Source: Oscillospiraceae bacterium (lineage in GTDB: Bacteria; Bacillota; Clostridia; Oscillospirales; Oscillospiraceae). Taken from it: a stretch of DNA of 64,000 nucleotides. The notes below the pieces were generated by a model. That model saw nothing but the letters and a program-made list of their open reading frames with translations, had not been told where the DNA came from and made no database searches. The stretch spans positions 1-64,000 of the forward strand of contig CAJTFN010000019.1 of NCBI GenBank assembly GCA_910575815.1. Direction: 5' to 3'. This document shows, one piece after another, positions 33,895 through 42,530 of this stretch. Position 1 is the stretch's first letter; every line of letters starts with the position of its first letter. The translations under genes were made by a program, and so were the position numbers.

Positions 33895-35172
33895 TCACTC
33901 CTGGATATCGTAAAGGGAGTCCAGCACCAGCCAGGTCTGGGAGAAGGGCCGCATAAGATTCCAAAACCCCGCTCCCCGGAAGCCGTACCCGGCGATGAGA
34001 CGGAGCTTGGCATCCAGGCTTCTGGCGTCCTCGAACCAGACCTCGTGCACGGTTCCCCCGGCGTCGGTGTAGTGGAAAAAGGGCGCTTGGGCGGTCTCGT
34101 CGTATTCGATGCTTACGCCGTACTGGACCGCCAGTTCGATGGCCCGCTGGTTGGAGAGGGACTGGGCCTTTGTGGAGCCCTGGACGAAGGGGAGGGGCCA
34201 ATCGTAGCCGTAGTTGGGGACTCCCAGGAAGATTTTCTTCGCCGGAATTTCTGTCACTGCGTAATCCAGCACCGCCCGGACGTTGGGGAGAGGGGCGACG
34301 GCCATGGGCGGGCCGTATGTGTAGCCCCACTCATAGGTCATCAGCAGCACCCCATCCACCGCCGCCGCCACAGCGGCATAGTCATGTCCCTCATACAGCA
34401 ACCCCCGCTGTTGGGTGTTGGTCTTCGGAGCCAGCGCGGCCCAGAGGAACCGCCCCTGGGCTGCCAGAAGCTGCCGCAGACGGGCCAAAAAGGCGGCGTA
34501 GGCTTCCGCCAGCTGGCCCGGCAAGTATTCAAAGTCCACATCTAGTCCCGCGAAGTTCTTCCGCAGAACGGTTTGCAGCACCTCTGCCGCCAGACGGCCC
34601 TGGGCCTCGAAATCCGTCAGGATGAACATGGCCCGCCCGGTGTCGAACTGCCCGGACTCCGTCAGCGTGGATAGGTGCATCACCGGCTGGGTCCCCCGGG
34701 CACTGGCCGCCTCCAGCATCGCTTCGTCGTCCAGGGGCAAAAGGCCACCTCCTGCGGAGATTCCGTAGGTGAAGGGTGCCATAGCGGAGAGATAGGGCAG
34801 CTGCTCCGCCAGAAGGGAGGGCTCGATGAAGGGATAGGCGTAGCCGTTGAACACGCCCGCGCCCAGCTTCTCCTCAAAATAGGAGATCACCAGCAGCTGT
34901 CCTTCCTGGAGCATCTCGCCGCCGCCCAATTCCCAGTTGTTCCGCCACAGCTGCCGGACCGAGGTTCCGTAGCTGGCGGCAATGGAAGTCAATGTCTCCC
35001 CGGCCGCCACGGCATGGACTTCCCGAGGGAAACGCACCACCAGCGTCTGCCCCACCGCCAGGGCCAGGTTCCCGGGCAGAGCGTTGTCCGCGGCCAAGCG
35101 CCTGGGAGACACGCCGTATCCGGCGGCAATGGAGTCCACGGACTCTCCCGGACGCACCACATGAATCGTCAT
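33895..35172 (-). CDS. LysM-GH18 spore cortex-lytic glucosaminidase (SleL/YaaH-like)
   Basis: 425 residues: two LysM domains (~1-47 and ~51-97) that bind peptidoglycan and a family 18 glycosidase with the catalytic GLDVDFEYL (Glu215). The domain order matches SleL/YaaH, the spore-associated N-acetylglucosaminidase that helps degrade the cortex in germination. It has no signal peptide, as in SleL. AAAGGAG lies before both GTG 35178 and ATG 35172; the ATG is chosen for better spacing. Confidence 0.9.
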   Translation of the reverse strand: MTIHVVRPGESVDSIAAGYGVSPRRLAADNALPGNLALAVGQTLVVRFPREVHAVAAGETLTSIAASYGTSVRQLWRNNWELGGGEMLQEGQLLVISYFEEKLGAGVFNGYAYPFIEPSLLAEQLPYLSAMAPFTYGISAGGGLLPLDDEAMLEAASARGTQPVMHLSTLTESGQFDTGRAMFILTDFEAQGRLAAEVLQTVLRKNFAGLDVDFEYLPGQLAEAYAAFLARLRQLLAAQGRFLWAALAPKTNTQQRGLLYEGHDYAAVAAAVDGVLLMTYEWGYTYGPPMAVAPLPNVRAVLDYAVTEIPAKKIFLGVPNYGYDWPLPFVQGSTKAQSLSNQRAIELAVQYGVSIEYDETAQAPFFHYTDAGGTVHEVWFEDARSLDAKLRLIAGYGFRGAGFWNLMRPFSQTWLVLDSLYDIQE

Positions 35173-35281
35173 CGTCACTCATCTCCTTTGGAAAAGACCT
35201 ATGCGCTTCCGGCTGTCCTCTATGCATATCCGCCGCCGTCTCCGCCATATACATGGGACAAACGGACAGGAGGCTTTGGCG

Positions 35282-36376
35282 ATGTGCAAACGGACTCGAT
35301 ACCTGACTCCCGGCCTGGTGTTTCAATCGGTGCTGATCGGCGGCGGCTACGGTACCGGGGCGGAGATTGCCCGGTATTTTGGCCGCTACGGACTGCTTGG
35401 AGGCGTGCTGGCCCTGGGGGCCACGGCGACGGCTTGGGCTTTGCTCTGCGCCGTTACCTTTGAATTTGTCCGGGTTTTCCGCACCTATGACTACGGTTCC
35501 ATGATGAAACGCCTTCTGGGCCCGGTGGGGTTTCTCTACGATCTGGTCTTTGACGCCATGCTCCTTCTGGTGCTGGGGGTGGTCAACGCCACCGCCGCCG
35601 CCACCCTCCACACCCTGACGGGGCTGCCCCCTTGGACCGGCGTGGCTCTGCTCTCCGGCGGCGTCATCTTCCTGGTTCTCAAGGGCACGGAGGCGATGGA
35701 GCGGGCCCTGTCCCTGTGGGCCTACGTGCTTTACGCTGTCTACATCCTCTTTTTCGCCGCCGTCTTTCTCCGCTTCGGGGACCTTATTTCCGCCGAGCTC
35801 CGCAAGGCCCAGGCCGCTCCCGGCTGGCTGCTGGGCGGCTTGCGCTATGCCGCCTACAATCTGATTTGTGTCTCCATGGTTCTCTATACCCTCCGGGATC
35901 TCCGGACCCGCCGGGAGGCCGTGACCTGCGGAATTCTGGCGGGATTTCTGGGCGCGGCTCCCGCCCTGCCGCTGCTACTGGCCATGGGCTGCGACTTACC
36001 GGCGGCTCTGGCCTCCGAGACGCCGGTAACGGCGATCTTTCAGCGCCTCCAAACGCCCTGGCTCTACGCGCTCTTTGAAATCGTCCTCTTCGGCACCTTG
36101 ATCGAAACCGCCGCCGGCTTCATCAAGGCGCTGGAAGACCGGCTGGAGCGCGCCCTGTTCCGGAAGCGCTCCTTCCAGCTGGTCCGGCCCCTGATCACCG
36201 GGGCGGTGACGGCCCTGGGCATCTGCGTTTCCACCTTCGGCCTGACGGAGCTTATCGACAAGGGCTACGGCGCTATCTGCTACGGCGCCCTGCTCCTCTT
36301 TGCCCTCCCCATGCTGACGGTGGGGGTCCGGCGGCTTCGGCGGCCGGGAGGCTCGGCCATTTTCGACGGCTTTTAA
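35282..36376 (+). CDS. YkvI-like membrane transporter
   Basis: 364 residues with about ten membrane spans. The N-terminus (VFQSVLIGGGYGTGAEIARYF) and the GLTELIDKGYGAICYGALLLFALP end resemble the YkvI family of APC/LeuT-fold proteins found in Firmicutes. The substrate is unknown. ATG 35282 follows AGGAGG. It stands alone, divergent from the SleL-like gene. Confidence 0.8.
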   Translation: MCKRTRYLTPGLVFQSVLIGGGYGTGAEIARYFGRYGLLGGVLALGATATAWALLCAVTFEFVRVFRTYDYGSMMKRLLGPVGFLYDLVFDAMLLLVLGVVNATAAATLHTLTGLPPWTGVALLSGGVIFLVLKGTEAMERALSLWAYVLYAVYILFFAAVFLRFGDLISAELRKAQAAPGWLLGGLRYAAYNLICVSMVLYTLRDLRTRREAVTCGILAGFLGAAPALPLLLAMGCDLPAALASETPVTAIFQRLQTPWLYALFEIVLFGTLIETAAGFIKALEDRLERALFRKRSFQLVRPLITGAVTALGICVSTFGLTELIDKGYGAICYGALLLFALPMLTVGVRRLRRPGGSAIFDGF

Positions 36377-36443
36377 ACCCGCCCTTCCAAAATCCATCCC
36401 CTTTTTTTGGCAGCCTCCCCCAGGGATTTGTCCGGGTCCAGGC

Positions 36444-36472
36444 TTGTAATCCCAGCCGCGGTATGGTATACT
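36444..36472 (+). promoter_or_regulatory. Promoter of the bactofilin gene
   Basis: TTGTAA (36444-36449) and TATACT (36467-36472) with a 17-base spacer. Confidence 0.75.
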
Positions 36473-36502
36473 GTTTTAAATTTCGCAAATGAGGTGAATG
36501 AA

Positions 36503-36994
36503 ATGGCTTTTTTTGGAGGGCAACCTAAGACGACTCCCGTGATGGAATCCCAGACCGACAACGAACGGAAGGAGAGCGCCGACATTCCCGAGCTCCCTGA
36601 ACCCCGGAGCAGCACGGTCATTGCCAAGGATCTGATTGTCACCGGCAAGCTCAGCGGCGAGGGCGTGGTTCAGATCGAGGGCGTTGTGGAAGGCGAGGTC
36701 AACCTGAAGGGCTATGTCATCGTGACGGCCACCGGCAAAGTGAAGGGCCCTGTGGAGGCCGACGTTATCCGGATCGCCGGACAGGTGGAGGGCAATCTGG
36801 TGTCCCACGACCACGTTCAGCTGGAGCGGACCGGCACCATCAACGGCGACGTGACCACCGTCTCCTTCGTCATTGAAAACGGCGGCCGCCTCAACGGACG
36901 GACCACCATGGTTTCGGAGCAGGCGTCCACGCCCCATGTGGATGGCCTGGAGCCCTCGAAGCCCCTGGAGGACGACGAGGAAGAGGACGCCTGA
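36503..36994 (+). CDS. Bactofilin (polymer-forming cytoskeletal protein)
   Basis: 163 residues. A disordered N-terminus is followed by the bactofilin beta-helix (~35-130): repeated short strands such as IAKDLIVTGKLSGEGVVQIEGVVEGEV, ending ENGGRLNGRTTM. The C-terminus is acidic (EDDEEEDA). Bactofilins form nucleotide-free filaments and often recruit cell-wall enzymes. GAGGTGA precedes ATG 36503. A terminator and a new promoter follow before the next gene. Confidence 0.93.
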   Translation: MAFFGGQPKTTPVMESQTDNERKESADIPELPEPRSSTVIAKDLIVTGKLSGEGVVQIEGVVEGEVNLKGYVIVTATGKVKGPVEADVIRIAGQVEGNLVSHDHVQLERTGTINGDVTTVSFVIENGGRLNGRTTMVSEQASTPHVDGLEPSKPLEDDEEEDA

Positions 36995-37151
36995 CCGCCC
37001 CGTTGCCCCGTTCCTTCGGAAGGAAGGGCCGCGGGGAACCCAGGAGCGAGGAAGGATTCGCGTGATTTTTGACGGACGCGGGGACCAGGACCGAAAGAAA
37101 AATACGGTTCGGGAACCTTGACAGAATCTGGAACAGGCGTGAAGAGGATTT

Positions 37152-37190
37152 CATGTGGGGCCGGGACGCAAATCCCGGCCTCATGTTTTT
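37152..37190 (+). terminator. Terminator after the bactofilin gene
   Basis: A CATG..GGGCCGGGA / TCCCGGCC.CATG stem is followed by TTTTTCCC. Bases 36995-37151 hold only another GC-rich hairpin and no gene. Confidence 0.8.
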
Positions 37191-37216
37191 CCCGTTTCAG
37201 GGCAAACTGGGGCTAC

Positions 37217-37245
37217 TTGATTTGTTCACACATTTCCTGTAAAAT
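37217..37245 (+). promoter_or_regulatory. Promoter of the large membrane-protein gene
   Basis: TTGATT (37217-37222) and TAAAAT (37240-37245), 17-base spacer. Confidence 0.7.
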
Positions 37246-37279
37246 ACTGTGTAAAGAGAAAGAAAGGAGGGCGTCTTTT

Positions 37280-39055
37280 ATGCCCTTTACATTCCAATTC
37301 GGGGGGCCGAATGCTTTTGGTGGAGGCTTTAACCCCGAGAGCTTCCAGGGCGGAGGCCCCGGTTCCCGTCCCCGAAAAGCCCGAAAGGCCCGCCGCGCCG
37401 TGGGGAACGCGTTCACCCGGACCCTGCTCAATCTGGCGGTGACGCTGGTCTTCGGCCTGGTCTATTTCTATCTGGAGCTTCCTGCCTTGAACCTCCACGC
37501 CGAGGAATTTTATGTCTTTGCCTTCCTCCTTTGTGCGGTGTATTGCGTCTGTGCCGTCTTCACCTCCGGCTTTCAGGGGGACGGCAGCGTGAAAGGCTAT
37601 TTCCACTTCGTCCGCAAGCAGTGCACCGTTCCTTTTCTGGCGGTAGTGGTCCTTGTCGCCGCTATGGCCCTGGGCGCCCTCAGCAGCTGGGTGGTCCTCC
37701 GGGCGGGGAGTTATTCCAAGCTTCTTACCCTCCAGGCCGGGGATTTCACCGCCGAGGTGGAGGAGATTTCCTATGACCAGATTCCCATGCTGGACGCGGA
37801 CTCCGCCTCCCAGCTGGGCACCCGGAAGCTGGGTGAACTGGCGGACATGGTGTCCCAGTTTGAAATCCTGCCCACCTATACCCAGATCAACTACCAGGGC
37901 CGCCCGGTTCGAGTGACCTCCCTGCGCTACGGGGACCTGATCAAGTGGTTTACCAACCGGGGTGACGGCCTGCCCGCCTATCTCATCATCGACATGGTCA
38001 GTCAGGACGTGGAGGTGGTCCGTCTGCCAGAGGGGATGAAATACACCGTGGCGGAGCACTTTGGCCGGAACCTATACCGGCATCTTCGGTTCCACTATCC
38101 CACCATGATGTTTGACGAGCCGGTTTTTGAGATCGACGAGGAGGGGACGCCCTACTGGGTTTGCTCCCGGATCGTGCGCACCATCGGCCTCTTCGGCGGC
38201 GTGGATGTGAAGGGCGCCGTGCTGGTGAACGCCATCACCGGCGAGAGCGAGTATTACGAGCAGGTCCCCAATTGGGTGGACCGGGTGTACTCCTATGACA
38301 TCATCATGCAGCAGTACGACTTCTATGGCATGTATCACAACGGCTTTTTGAACTCCATGTTCGGCCAGCGGGACGTGACGGTGACCACCAGCGGCTGGAA
38401 CTATATCGCCATCGACGACGACGTGTATATGTATACCGGCGTCACCTCCGTCACCTCGGACCAGTCGAATATCGGCTTCATCCTCTCCAACCAGCGGACC
38501 AAGGAGACGAAGTTCTATCCCTGTGCCGGCGCCACGGAGCAGTCCGCCCAGGTGTCCGCCCAGAGCCGGGTCCAGCAGATGAGTTATCAGGCCACCTTCC
38601 CCTTGCTGCTGAACATCGCGGGCCAGCCCACCTACTTCATGTCCTTGAAGGGCAACGACGGCCTGGTGAAGATGTACGCCATGGTCAACGTCCAGCAGTA
38701 CCAGCTGGTGGAGACCGGGCAGACGGTAGCGGAGTGCGAGAAGAACTACCGCCAGGCCCTGGCCCATGCGGGGCTGATCGCCGCGGGTGAGCAGAAGCCC
38801 GGCGGCGAGGCCCAGGAACAGGAGGGCGTCATAGCCGAGATTCGCACCGCCGTTACCGGCGGCGACACCCACTTCTATGTCCGCATGGAGGATAGCCTGG
38901 GGTATCTGGACTTCAACGCGGCGGAGGTGCCTCTGGCGGTGCTGCTGAACGTCCGGGACCACATCCGCTACACCTACGTGCTGGAGGGCGCGGAGTTCCC
39001 CGCCCACGGCATTGTTCCCGCCACGGGCTTTGAGTACGTGGATTGGGACAATTAG
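37280..39055 (+). CDS. Large membrane protein of unknown function
   Basis: 591 residues. A Gly/Phe-rich then very basic N-terminus (PRKARKARRAVGN), three membrane spans (~49-66, 77-97, 116-140) and about 450 residues that should lie outside the membrane, with dense Tyr/Val/Asp and many short beta-like segments. Two regions look repeated in style (FEIDEEGTPYWVCSRIVRT and PLLLNIAGQPTYFMSLKGN), each describing a strand pair before an aromatic turn. I do not recognise the family. AAAGGAGG precedes ATG 37280. It is monocistronic, with its own promoter and terminator. Confidence 0.85.
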   Translation: MPFTFQFGGPNAFGGGFNPESFQGGGPGSRPRKARKARRAVGNAFTRTLLNLAVTLVFGLVYFYLELPALNLHAEEFYVFAFLLCAVYCVCAVFTSGFQGDGSVKGYFHFVRKQCTVPFLAVVVLVAAMALGALSSWVVLRAGSYSKLLTLQAGDFTAEVEEISYDQIPMLDADSASQLGTRKLGELADMVSQFEILPTYTQINYQGRPVRVTSLRYGDLIKWFTNRGDGLPAYLIIDMVSQDVEVVRLPEGMKYTVAEHFGRNLYRHLRFHYPTMMFDEPVFEIDEEGTPYWVCSRIVRTIGLFGGVDVKGAVLVNAITGESEYYEQVPNWVDRVYSYDIIMQQYDFYGMYHNGFLNSMFGQRDVTVTTSGWNYIAIDDDVYMYTGVTSVTSDQSNIGFILSNQRTKETKFYPCAGATEQSAQVSAQSRVQQMSYQATFPLLLNIAGQPTYFMSLKGNDGLVKMYAMVNVQQYQLVETGQTVAECEKNYRQALAHAGLIAAGEQKPGGEAQEQEGVIAEIRTAVTGGDTHFYVRMEDSLGYLDFNAAEVPLAVLLNVRDHIRYTYVLEGAEFPAHGIVPATGFEYVDWDN

Positions 39056-39090
39056 AGTGAAGAGATTCTTCGAATAAGCGGAGCGGAAGA

Positions 39091-39124
39091 ACGAGAGGAA
39101 CCCGTCAGGGTTCCTCTCGTTTTA
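39091..39124 (+). terminator. Terminator
   Basis: A perfect 13-base stem ACGAGAGGAACCC / GGGTTCCTCTCGT with a GTCA loop, then TTT. Confidence 0.85.
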
Positions 39125-39180
39125 CACTTGGTACGGATTTAGGGGGATGGCAGGTGGGCATGGAGCTGGAATCATGGTGG

Positions 39181-39209
39181 TTGCGTAATGCGCTAGGGTG
39201 TGGTATACT
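39181..39209 (+). promoter_or_regulatory. Promoter of the PH-domain gene
   Basis: TTGCGT (39181-39186) and TATACT (39204-39209), 17-base spacer. Confidence 0.75.
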
Positions 39210-39234
39210 GGGGACAAGAAAAGGGGGAGGGAGT

Positions 39235-39642
39235 ATGGAACCCATCAACTATCTCTGGAAGGACCGCAAGCGCTTTTTCGGCATGCCTCTGTCCTTCACC
39301 CAGTACCGTCTCAGCGAAGATCGCTTGTTCTGTGAGACGGGCGTTCTCAATGTGAAGTCCGACGAGGTGCTGCTTTACCGGGTCCGGGACCTGCGGCTGA
39401 CCATGAGCCTGGGCCAGCGGATTTTCGGCGTGGGGACGGTGTGCGTTGTGTCTTCGGACAAGAGCATCCCGCACTTGGATTTGAAAAATGTGAAGGATCC
39501 CCGGATGGTGAAAGAGCTGATCCATAGAAACGTGGAGGCGGCGAAGGATCAGCGCCGCATGCGGGCAACGGAATTGCTGGGCGGAGAGGACGACCTGGTT
39601 GGCCAGGACCATGACGAAGATTTGGACGAAGAGGGAGTCTGA
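39235..39642 (+). CDS. Bacterial PH-domain (YdbS/DUF304-type) protein
   Basis: 135 residues. The core (FTQYRLSEDRLFCETGVLNVKSDEVLLYRVRDLRL...GVGTVCVVSS...LKNVKDPRMVKELI) is the bacterial PH-like domain usually found in membrane proteins such as YdbS/YdbT, but no membrane span is present here. The C-terminal tail is acidic (DDLVGQDHDEDLDEEGV). GGGGGAGGG precedes ATG 39235. Function unknown. Confidence 0.85.
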   Translation: MEPINYLWKDRKRFFGMPLSFTQYRLSEDRLFCETGVLNVKSDEVLLYRVRDLRLTMSLGQRIFGVGTVCVVSSDKSIPHLDLKNVKDPRMVKELIHRNVEAAKDQRRMRATELLGGEDDLVGQDHDEDLDEEGV

Positions 39643-39659
39643 ATCCGTGAAAGATTCAA

Positions 39660-39696
39660 AAAGGGCGGGAAACAATGGTTTCCCGCCCTTTTTTCG
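39660..39696 (+). terminator. Terminator
   Basis: AAAGGGCGGGAAAC / GTTTCCCGCCCTTT hairpin followed by TTTT. Confidence 0.88.
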
Positions 39697-39827
39697 TTGC
39701 GATAAACAGGGGTCACATTGGCAAACGCGGAGAAAAAGAAGGAAGATTTTTACCGGAAAACACTGTCAGGTCAAGTTCTCCCAGCATAGCCTGAGCATGT
39801 GAAAAAACGTTAGGGAGGACGATCATT

Positions 39828-40211
39828 ATGGCACAAACAACCAGTTTTTTTGTGGGCGCGAACAGCGGAGAAGGATTCCGGAATCTGTTTTCGGAATTGG
39901 TGGACCTGGAGGACACATACGATCTGATGGTATTAAAAGGCGGTCCCGGCGTGGGAAAAAACACGTTTATGCGGGAGATCGGACGGGCCATGGAAGAGGC
40001 CGGCGCGGCGGTGGAGTATCTGTGGTGCTCCGGTGACCCGGATTCCCTGGATGGGGTGGTGATTCCGGAGCTCCGATGTGCGGTGGCAGATGGAACACCG
40101 CCCCACGGGAGTGTGACAAAAGGACGGTTTGGAATTTCCTCCGCGCCCGGCAGTCCGGGCGTATTTTTATACACAAACAGGGCACAGCCCGCGCTTCTCT
40201 ATATCACATGA
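39828..40211 (+). pseudogene. Interrupted ATPase gene, N-terminal half (PRK06851-like)
   Basis: The first 93 codons (to 40106) encode the start of a P-loop protein: GGPGVGKNT (38-46), then LWCSGDPDSLDGVVIPELRCAVADGTPPH. This matches the N-terminal half of the family I know as PRK06851 (function unknown). After His93 the frame runs into element DNA and ends 34 codons later at 40211 with unrelated residues. The missing half is at 57245-58036. GGGAGG precedes ATG 39828. The Walker A has Asn where Ser/Thr is usual. Joined, the product would be 355 residues. Confidence 0.9.
40102..40107. other. Left attachment site core (CCCACG)
   Basis: CCCACG here and at 57243-57248 are the only shared bases at the two junctions between host ATPase coding sequence and element. 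The element-side arm is GTGTGA (40111-40116), complementary to TCACAC at the other end. Confidence 0.8.
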
Positions 40212-40238
40212 ATAAAGAGGCGCGGGCTATGCCCTGTT
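40176..40238. terminator. Long hairpin at the left end of the element
   Basis: 19-base arms AACAGGGCACAGCCCGCGC (40176-40194) and complement (40220-40238, one mismatch) with a 25-base loop. It lies just past the stop of the minus-strand secreted-protein gene and probably ends that operon; it may also shield it from the ATPase transcript. Confidence 0.65.
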
Positions 40239-40258
40239 AATAAGACGTGAGAAAGTCA

Positions 40259-40699
40259 TTAAGCTATTGCGCGCTTAATGGCAGTGTTGCAATATCTCTC
40301 GTCACCGCCAGTACTGTTGCCGGCATAAACGCAAGCCTTGGCGTAATAATAGCGGCCAACTGTTCCCTGATGGGTAATCACATCTTTGTAAAAAACACTT
40401 CCGGAGCCCATCATTATCGGATAGTCAGAGCTTTCATAAGTCGCGACCCAGTGAAATCTTTGCCCGTCCGTAGATTCATACACAGAAATTGTCTTCGCGC
40501 CGATTTCCGGCATATATCCAACACCTGTCACATCAACAGTAATAACCATATCGCCATTGGAATCGGGTGTTAATACTGCCCGATATCCATCAAGATACGC
40601 GCTAGACTGTACAGCAGCGGAGGCCATTGTGCAGAGAAGCCCGAGAGTCATAATCAATACTAAAATACTGCTCAGAAATCTTTTACCAAAATACTTCAC
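40259..40699 (-). CDS. Small secreted protein
   Basis: 146 residues with a clear signal peptide (KRFLSSILVLIMTLGLLCTMASA) and a mature part of ~115 residues rich in Tyr and Ser (DGQRFHWVATYESSDYP, VGRYYYAKACVYAGNSTGG), with two Cys that could form a disulfide. The start is probably GTG 40699, since AGGGAGTGA is just upstream; a GTG at 40708 lies inside that site. It is last in the sigma/anti-sigma operon, so it is likely a target or effector. No family recognised. Confidence 0.8.
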   Translation of the reverse strand: MKYFGKRFLSSILVLIMTLGLLCTMASAAVQSSAYLDGYRAVLTPDSNGDMVITVDVTGVGYMPEIGAKTISVYESTDGQRFHWVATYESSDYPIMMGSGSVFYKDVITHQGTVGRYYYAKACVYAGNSTGGDERYCNTAIKRAIA

Positions 40700-40704
40700 A
40701 AAAA

Positions 40705-41613
40705 TCACTCCCTATATATGGAATCAACTATGTCCATTATTTCTTGTTCTGTGATATTGCCAGTTATCCTACACTCAAAATCTCCATTTTGCCAAACTGC
40801 CTTTTGTCGCCCCAAATCAGATGTCAGCCTATGCTCAACTCCTTCTACAAAATAGGAATCAACAACTTCATTTTCCTTTTCCAGTGTATTAAACTCCTGC
40901 ACAGCTACTTCATTATATCGAATTTGGAGAACCCCTTCGTCACTCTTATAATCTACATGAATTAAAATGCCGGCTTTTTGATTAGAGGCCCATACCTTTG
41001 CTAGCTCAAACCTCTCTGGAATCTCCTTAGGCACAATAGGCGCATCAATTCCGAAAGCCTCCATGGCTTCCTCCAGGCTCTCGTATGTTGCCTCCTCTCC
41101 CTCTGCCAAAGGACGGATCGTCACGCTGGCATAGGGGACGGAGCCGCCATCCAGACGGAAAATCTCCGCCGTCCAGCGGGCGATGGCCGAGAACACATCT
41201 ACGCCGAAAGCTTGGACCGTTACAGTGCTAAAGAGAAGGACTAATACGGCCGCGAAGGGCAGCGCTCTGGCAAATGGTCTTATCGAATGCCGCTTGCTTG
41301 AACCCGCAGAAGCAGCTTCCGCCGAATCCCCGGCGTTCGTCTCGTCGATGACAGAGGCGTACCGCCGGTGGAACCGCTCCAAGCCCTCCTCCGGATCAGT
41401 GGACAGCGACGCGGGCAGCGGGCAGACCGCCTCCATCTGCTCCAACAGGGCGTCCAGTGCCTCACTGTCGATCTCCCCGTCGTCTGATGGATACAGCAGG
41501 TCCGCCAATTGGTCCTGCAGTCGCTCAATCTGGCTCTCAGCCGGATGCCCCTGGATTCGCTCCGAACGCGCTCCGGCCCCACTGAAAGCCGGGTCTTTCC
41601 GGATCTCGGACAT
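40705..41613 (-). CDS. Anti-sigma-like membrane protein (DUF4367 type)
   Basis: 302 residues. A ~115-residue cytoplasmic part is followed by one membrane span (FARALPFAAVLVLLFSTVTVQAFG) and an external C-terminal domain ending DFECRITGNITEQEIMDIVDSIYRE, the DUF4367 pattern found in anti-sigma factors and sporulation-linked membrane proteins. It follows the ECF sigma gene and should hold that factor at the membrane until a signal arrives. AGGAGGTGA precedes ATG 41613. Confidence 0.82.
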   Translation of the reverse strand: MSEIRKDPAFSGAGARSERIQGHPAESQIERLQDQLADLLYPSDDGEIDSEALDALLEQMEAVCPLPASLSTDPEEGLERFHRRYASVIDETNAGDSAEAASAGSSKRHSIRPFARALPFAAVLVLLFSTVTVQAFGVDVFSAIARWTAEIFRLDGGSVPYASVTIRPLAEGEEATYESLEEAMEAFGIDAPIVPKEIPERFELAKVWASNQKAGILIHVDYKSDEGVLQIRYNEVAVQEFNTLEKENEVVDSYFVEGVEHRLTSDLGRQKAVWQNGDFECRITGNITEQEIMDIVDSIYRE

Positions 41614-41630
41614 CGATTCACCTCCTATCT

Positions 41631-41660
41631 GTTATATTTGTCGAACAATGTCGAATGTAA
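41631..41660 (-). promoter_or_regulatory. Putative promoter of the anti-sigma gene spanning two Spo0A boxes
   Basis: On the minus strand TTACAT (41660-41655) and TATAAC (41636-41631) are 18 bases apart. Between them lie two direct repeats of the exact Spo0A box TGTCGAA (41639-41645 and 41649-41655 on the plus strand), 10 bases apart, the spacing bound by a Spo0A dimer in Bacillus. Binding there would be expected to repress. The gap 41614-41675 contains nothing else. Confidence 0.6.
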
Positions 41661-41675
41661 CAGGTTTTTTAAAAT

Positions 41676-42164
41676 TTATAAATTTTTATTTTGGAGCAGA
41701 AGCTGTTTACATCGCTGTCTCGCCCGATGCAGCCGCATACGGCTGGCCTCCGGCTTGCAGCCCAGCCGGGCGGCGATTTCATCATGGGACAATCCCACTT
41801 CGATGTGGAGATATAAAATTTGCCGCTCGCCCTCGCTGAGTTCCGGAGGCAGCAGCGACAAAAAGTCTGGCAGAGGCTCATCAGCTTTGGATTCGTACTC
41901 AGGAAGAAGCGGAATTTCTCGGGTATACCGCGCGCGGTTTCGCTCGTTGTCCGCGATATTTCGCACGGTTTTGGTCAGCCATCCGGAAATATTGGGGTGA
42001 GTCCGCAGTTGTTTTTGCTTAATCAGAAGAGCGGAAAACGCATTCTGGACAATATCCTCCACCAGGTCGTCATCCCACAGGATGTAATAGGCCACCTTTA
42101 CCAGCCTGGAATAATTGGCGGTATAGATTGGGTCGAACCAAGCATCCAAATCGTTCACGAGCAT
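41676..42164 (-). CDS. ECF-type RNA polymerase sigma factor
   Basis: 162 residues: region 2 (FDPIYTANYSRLVKVAYYILWDDDLVEDIVQNAF, with the WDDDLVEDIVQ core) and region 4 (LSEGERQILYLHIEVGLSHDEIAARLGCKPEASRMRLHRARQR), without regions 1 and 3. It would direct transcription of a small regulon, probably including its own operon. The next gene downstream encodes the membrane anti-sigma. GGAGAGGAGGG precedes ATG 42164. Confidence 0.93.
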   Translation of the reverse strand: MLVNDLDAWFDPIYTANYSRLVKVAYYILWDDDLVEDIVQNAFSALLIKQKQLRTHPNISGWLTKTVRNIADNERNRARYTREIPLLPEYESKADEPLPDFLSLLPPELSEGERQILYLHIEVGLSHDEIAARLGCKPEASRMRLHRARQRCKQLLLQNKNL

Positions 42165-42200
42165 TCCCTCCTCTCCTGAAATTTGATGATACGCAGTATG

Positions 42201-42530
42201 TCATTCCTCCGGCCGTTCTCCACAGGTCCGGAGGATTTTTTCGGCCCAGGCAATATAGGCTTCGGACCGGCCCTCCAGCTGCATCAGAATAGTTTCCAGT
42301 CTGGAGCGGTCTGCCGGCTCCCGCATCAGCGCATCGTAGCTGACCTGGAATTCCTCTACCAGGGCGTCCAGTACCTTGACGCTGACACCCTTCTCTCCCC
42401 GTTCTATCCGGGAGACAAATGCGGTGCTGATGTTGATCTTTTCAGCCAATTGCGCCTGCGTCATTCCGGCGTTTTTTCGAAGACGCTGAATGTTCCTCCC
42501 TACCAGCACCGCCCGCGGATCCTTTTTCAT
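42201..42530 (-). CDS. XRE-family regulator
   Basis: 109 residues with an N-terminal helix-turn-helix (IQRLRKNAGMTQAQLAEKINISTAFVSRIERGEKGVSV, ~14-52) of the SinR/Cro type and a helical tail. AAAGGAG lies before ATG 42530. It is 36 bases upstream of the sigma gene on the same strand and could govern the element's regulatory operon. Confidence 0.9.
   Translation of the reverse strand: MKKDPRAVLVGRNIQRLRKNAGMTQAQLAEKINISTAFVSRIERGEKGVSVKVLDALVEEFQVSYDALMREPADRSRLETILMQLEGRSEAYIAWAEKILRTCGERPEE

Noticed and set aside
32514-34013. 499-codon minus-strand open frame over sufCB
   Set aside because: Antisense to two recognised genes, and lacks any family motif or ribosome-binding site.
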